Part shown: positions 62,101 through 64,000 of the stretch, in pieces
Numbering within the stretch: the first letter of the stretch is position 1
How the letters are laid out: each line of letters begins with the position of its first letter
DNA from: Tyto alba
Taxonomy: Eukaryota > Chordata > Aves > Strigiformes > Tytonidae
Direction of reading: 5' to 3'
NCBI RefSeq assembly: GCF_018691265.1
Contig: NW_024881296.1
Coordinates: forward strand, 5,549,427-5,613,426
Length of the DNA stretch: 64,000 bases
The notes under the pieces: model-generated
Seen by the model: only the letters and a program-made list of their open reading frames with translations
The model's database searches: none
Told to the model about the DNA's origin: nothing
Position numbers and translations under genes: made by a program

Positions 62101-64000
62101 AAGGAAAAATATCAAAGTTTAAGAATTTTACAAAGCTACATTAACGAAGTGTAATACTGTAGCCAAAGAGTTGTATAAACCAGGAAAAACTGTATTTAAG
62201 TAAAGCCAAAAGCCCAGCTTTTGGCATACAACATTCCTCAGCTACCTGAATAACCAAGCTACATCAATATCAGCAGACATTCATTTTATACAAGAACTTT
62301 TAATTACTACTGAGCAACAGTGTTGAATTACCCAGGCAATTATTTATTTTAAGATAGAACTCGTGATCCAGGATGTTTTGCTTAAAAAGAATCTGCATGT
62401 ATTTTAAAGAAACAAATCTAAAAGGCTCTAATAAGACAGCATTCCACTTCGACACAATTCAGAATGGGATATCGAAGATTCAAACCAGAGCAAAATGTAC
62501 AGGCTTTGAAAACCAGGAAGAATATTTGCTGCCATTTGAGACATTTAATTTGAAATAAGTCATATATAGTCTACTATGTTTATATATTTTCATCATCCTC
62601 TTAGAGTAACCTATATTTTTAACTCCACAAGCAGCACTTTCCTGGCCTACAATTCCACACTAGTCATATTAGGTGCTCTACAGGGCCCTATTGGCACATT
62701 CGTGTGTCAGTAGGGAACACTTAATTGTCTATCCACTCCAACATCTACTACCTCTTCATCACAAGTTTTTGTTTAGGTTCAGTTAGTATCCACTTGACTT
62801 AATTTTTCAAGGCCAAGAACAAGACAGTAATATTAAAAGGACCTCCCAAATTATGGTATGTTCTTTCAAGACACTTATATTAGTAATACATATTTAAAAA
62901 AAAAAAAAAGAAAAATCTAGTGCTTGAGCCATATAGCTTCTGTGAAGTTATCTGTAATGCACAAGTGAGTGAGCACTAGTACCATGAACAAATCCAAACC
63001 CAGTCTATCGGTAGTAGCAGCAATATACTGTTAGAGAGCTCTGTTCTATGGCAATTTGACAGCTTTCTTAGCTATGAAACTGCAATGTGGACACACCCAA
63101 TAAGAAAGCAATGAGTTTGTCTCTATTGAGAGTGACTTTCTTCCCAAATTTTATTCTATTCTAAATAAAATCCTGTCCAATCCTTTAAAAAGAAATACTT
63201 GGTAAATGTTTCCCCAAACCCAAATACTTACACACTGCTTATCCTAGATTATTTTGAAGGAGTGGGGGGAGATGGGGAAGACCTTTTACTTACAGACAGC
63301 TCAAGCCTTATTACTTAAGTTAAAACATTCTGCACATCATATATCCAAAGCCCTTCTACAAAGGCCACCATCAGCAAGAAGAAAACCTGCAGGTTTCTCC
63401 ACTCCTCTTCTGACAGTCTTCCAAAGCACAAGAACATAAACCAAGATTTTGTTTCAGATTAGCTATCAGTCACTAAGGGCAGCTATTCCCATTTCCTCCT
63501 GTTAGCCCAAACCCACCATGTACTGACCTACACCAATGAAGCTATTGTAAAAAGAGCTTCTGTGTTCCTAATCTTTCAGACACACATCTTCAATTTTTTC
63601 CTGCATGTTGTGAGCCCATTATGGTGGATCTGACCACAAACCCTCCCGGTTGATAAGGCTGACTTTAAAGAATTACATTCAACATTTTGCTTTCCCATCA
63701 TTTCTTTACCAATTCTCTGTTAGACCAAGCCTTTCAAGTATCTATCACACATCTGCATATATCAAAGGGAAGGTCATACCCCACATGTGCAAATTTGAAA
63801 TAGCCTCAGTTGGCGTTTCCAGTTATTTATTTTAAGCCTACTCAGTTCCTCAGAATATAACCATTGTCTGTATCCCCCAGAATACATTTTATTATTTTTA
63901 TCATATTTTGAAGTTTTTCTTTAATTTACCTTCATTATGGGAAGAAGATCTTCTACTTTATGTACCTTTTCCAAAGCTTCTCGAACCTCTAATAGTCCTT
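53067..64000 (-). CDS. TTC13: Tetratricopeptide repeat protein 13, C-terminal part (partial gene)
   Basis: TTC13 is a large, poorly characterised protein whose TPR repeats lie in the N-terminal half. The window holds only the C-terminal region, which has no TPR. Seven exons join in phase: beyond 64000-63930, 61618-61485, 60140-60005, 59317-59238, 58088-58010, 56018-55939 and 53190-53067. They give about 233 residues. Recognisable stretches are VGNILFSVETQTTEERTQLY, HAEIDALYKDLTAKGK, AVCNLILSLVYYFYNLMPL, VIAYSVIMGALMASGKEV and LVDFEAMTAPGSEAFSKIA. The protein ends TMIEVLNTDSS, then HCLKKTIVVV and a stop. The hydrophobic AVCNLILSLVYYFYNLM segment could be a buried helix or a membrane-associated one. 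The fifth exon may use a GC donor at 58009 or a GT donor at 57973. I assign TTC13 from remembered family sequence and gene order; the exon chain itself is firm. Confidence 0.88.
53685..53724. repeat. Perfect 16-bp inverted repeat with 8-base loop
   Basis: GTTAAAAATAAATTTG (53685-53700) and CAAATTTATTTTTAAC (53709-53724) are exact reverse complements around GGTTTTGG. It lies in the last TTC13 intron. It is too short for a typical microRNA precursor. No target-site duplication is obvious. Confidence 0.92.
54298..55240 (-). mobile_element. CR1 non-LTR retrotransposon, diverged 3' fragment
   Basis: About 0.95 kb matches the 3' part of avian/reptilian CR1 in reverse orientation. The + strand carries recognisable antisense landmarks: cctctctgggcagcctc (54435), ttctcttctccaggctgaac (about 54606), aactggatgtagtattctag (54737) and catgttgactg. 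A broken reading frame at 55009-55221 (- strand) retains GNYRLVTLVPGKVM, close to the CR1 pol C-terminal region. Many substitutions and lost frames indicate an old, dead copy. It lies in the last TTC13 intron in the same sense as the gene. Confidence 0.85.
55939..56018 (-). CDS. TTC13: TTC13 exon
   Basis: Encodes LVDFEAMTAPGSEAFSKIAR and SWMNLK, leaving two bases (AG). The acceptor is gttttatttccag, with a perfect 12-bp stem-loop just upstream. The donor is GTAAAT. Confidence 0.9.
56051..56082. repeat. Perfect 12-bp inverted repeat (stem-loop) by a TTC13 acceptor
   Basis: GAAATTAGAGAA (56051-56062) and TTCTCTAATTTC (56071-56082) are exact reverse complements around an 8-base loop. In the transcript the stem ends about 30 bases before the acceptor at 56019 and contains CTAAT, a good branch-point match. 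Confidence 0.9.
58010..58088 (-). CDS. TTC13: TTC13 exon with probable GC donor
   Basis: Encodes S (joined codon), VIAYSVIMGALMASGKEV and SGKIPKGK, then GGAAAG at GCAAGT, the classic strong form of a GC donor. A GT donor (GATGGA at GTGAGT) 36 bases further on, with the exon ending at 57974, is also in phase. It would add ASIKVHWFSLDG. I prefer the GC site because PKGK followed directly by LVDFEAM fits what I recall of the family. Confidence 0.85.
59238..59317 (-). CDS. TTC13: TTC13 exon
   Basis: Encodes EVDAVCNLILSLVYYFYNLM and PLSRGS, leaving two bases (AG). The acceptor is ctctttcttag and the donor GTTAGT. It contains the strongly hydrophobic segment of the C-terminal region. Confidence 0.9.
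60005..60140 (-). CDS. TTC13: TTC13 exon
   Basis: One base completes an Arg codon, then VGNILFSVETQTTEERTQLY, HAEIDALYKDLTAKGK and ILILSAELG. The acceptor is ttctacttgatag. The donor is GTAAGG at 60004. The exon ends in phase 0. Confidence 0.9.
61485..61618 (-). CDS. TTC13: TTC13 exon
   Basis: Encodes FNSKTRDGFTVNTKVPSLKD, QGKEYDGFTITITGD and KYVCYFQRF. The acceptor is a tandem AAGCAG, so the exon starts at 61618 (after CAG) or 61621 (after AAG, adding one Gln). The donor GTACAT leaves two bases (AG). Confidence 0.88.
63930..64000 (-). CDS. TTC13: TTC13 exon (cut by window edge)
   Basis: Encodes GLLEVREALEKVHKVEDLLP then IMK in the visible part and ends in phase 0 at the donor GTAAAT. The acceptor lies beyond 64000. 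Confidence 0.85.

Noticed and set aside
1..64000. CRISPR arrays, operons, prokaryotic mobile systems, tRNA and rRNA genes
   Set aside because: None seen. The gene structure is clearly that of a vertebrate nucleus, and no spaced direct-repeat array or cloverleaf was recognised.

Overview
This is vertebrate nuclear DNA with long introns, GT-AG splice sites, a CpG-island promoter and an old CR1 retrotransposon. CR1, the fairly compact introns and the gene content point to a bird (or another archosaur or reptile). The species cannot be read from the window. Three protein-coding genes can be reconstructed exon by exon. From general knowledge, CAPN9, C1orf198 and TTC13 are also neighbours in this order and orientation on human 1q42.2.

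Region 1 (1-7990, + strand) holds the last seven coding exons of calpain-9 (CAPN9): 157 residues of the penta-EF-hand calcium-binding domain, a nine-codon terminal exon and polyadenylation signals. Region 2 (about 7990-24980) is a 17 kb convergent intergenic interval with no gene I can support. Region 3 (about 24985-47910, - strand) is the complete coding sequence of the C1orf198 orthologue: four coding exons, 335 residues, a 2.4 kb 3'UTR and a CpG-island promoter at about 47030-48160. Region 4 (about 48200-53030) is intergenic. Region 5 (53030-64000, - strand) holds the last seven coding exons of TTC13, whose 5' part lies beyond the right edge. A diverged, sense-oriented CR1 fragment sits in its last intron.

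The genes do not form a pathway. CAPN9 and C1orf198 converge, while C1orf198 and TTC13 are in tandem. I found no novel multi-gene system. The most interesting signals concern splicing and DNA structure. One TTC13 intron has a GC donor with a competing in-frame GT donor, plus a perfect 12-bp stem-loop over its branch-point region. There is a perfect 16-bp palindrome in the last TTC13 intron, tandem acceptors in CAPN9 and TTC13, a candidate alternative first exon of C1orf198 in frame with exon 3, and a TATA box facing away from C1orf198 in its CpG island.
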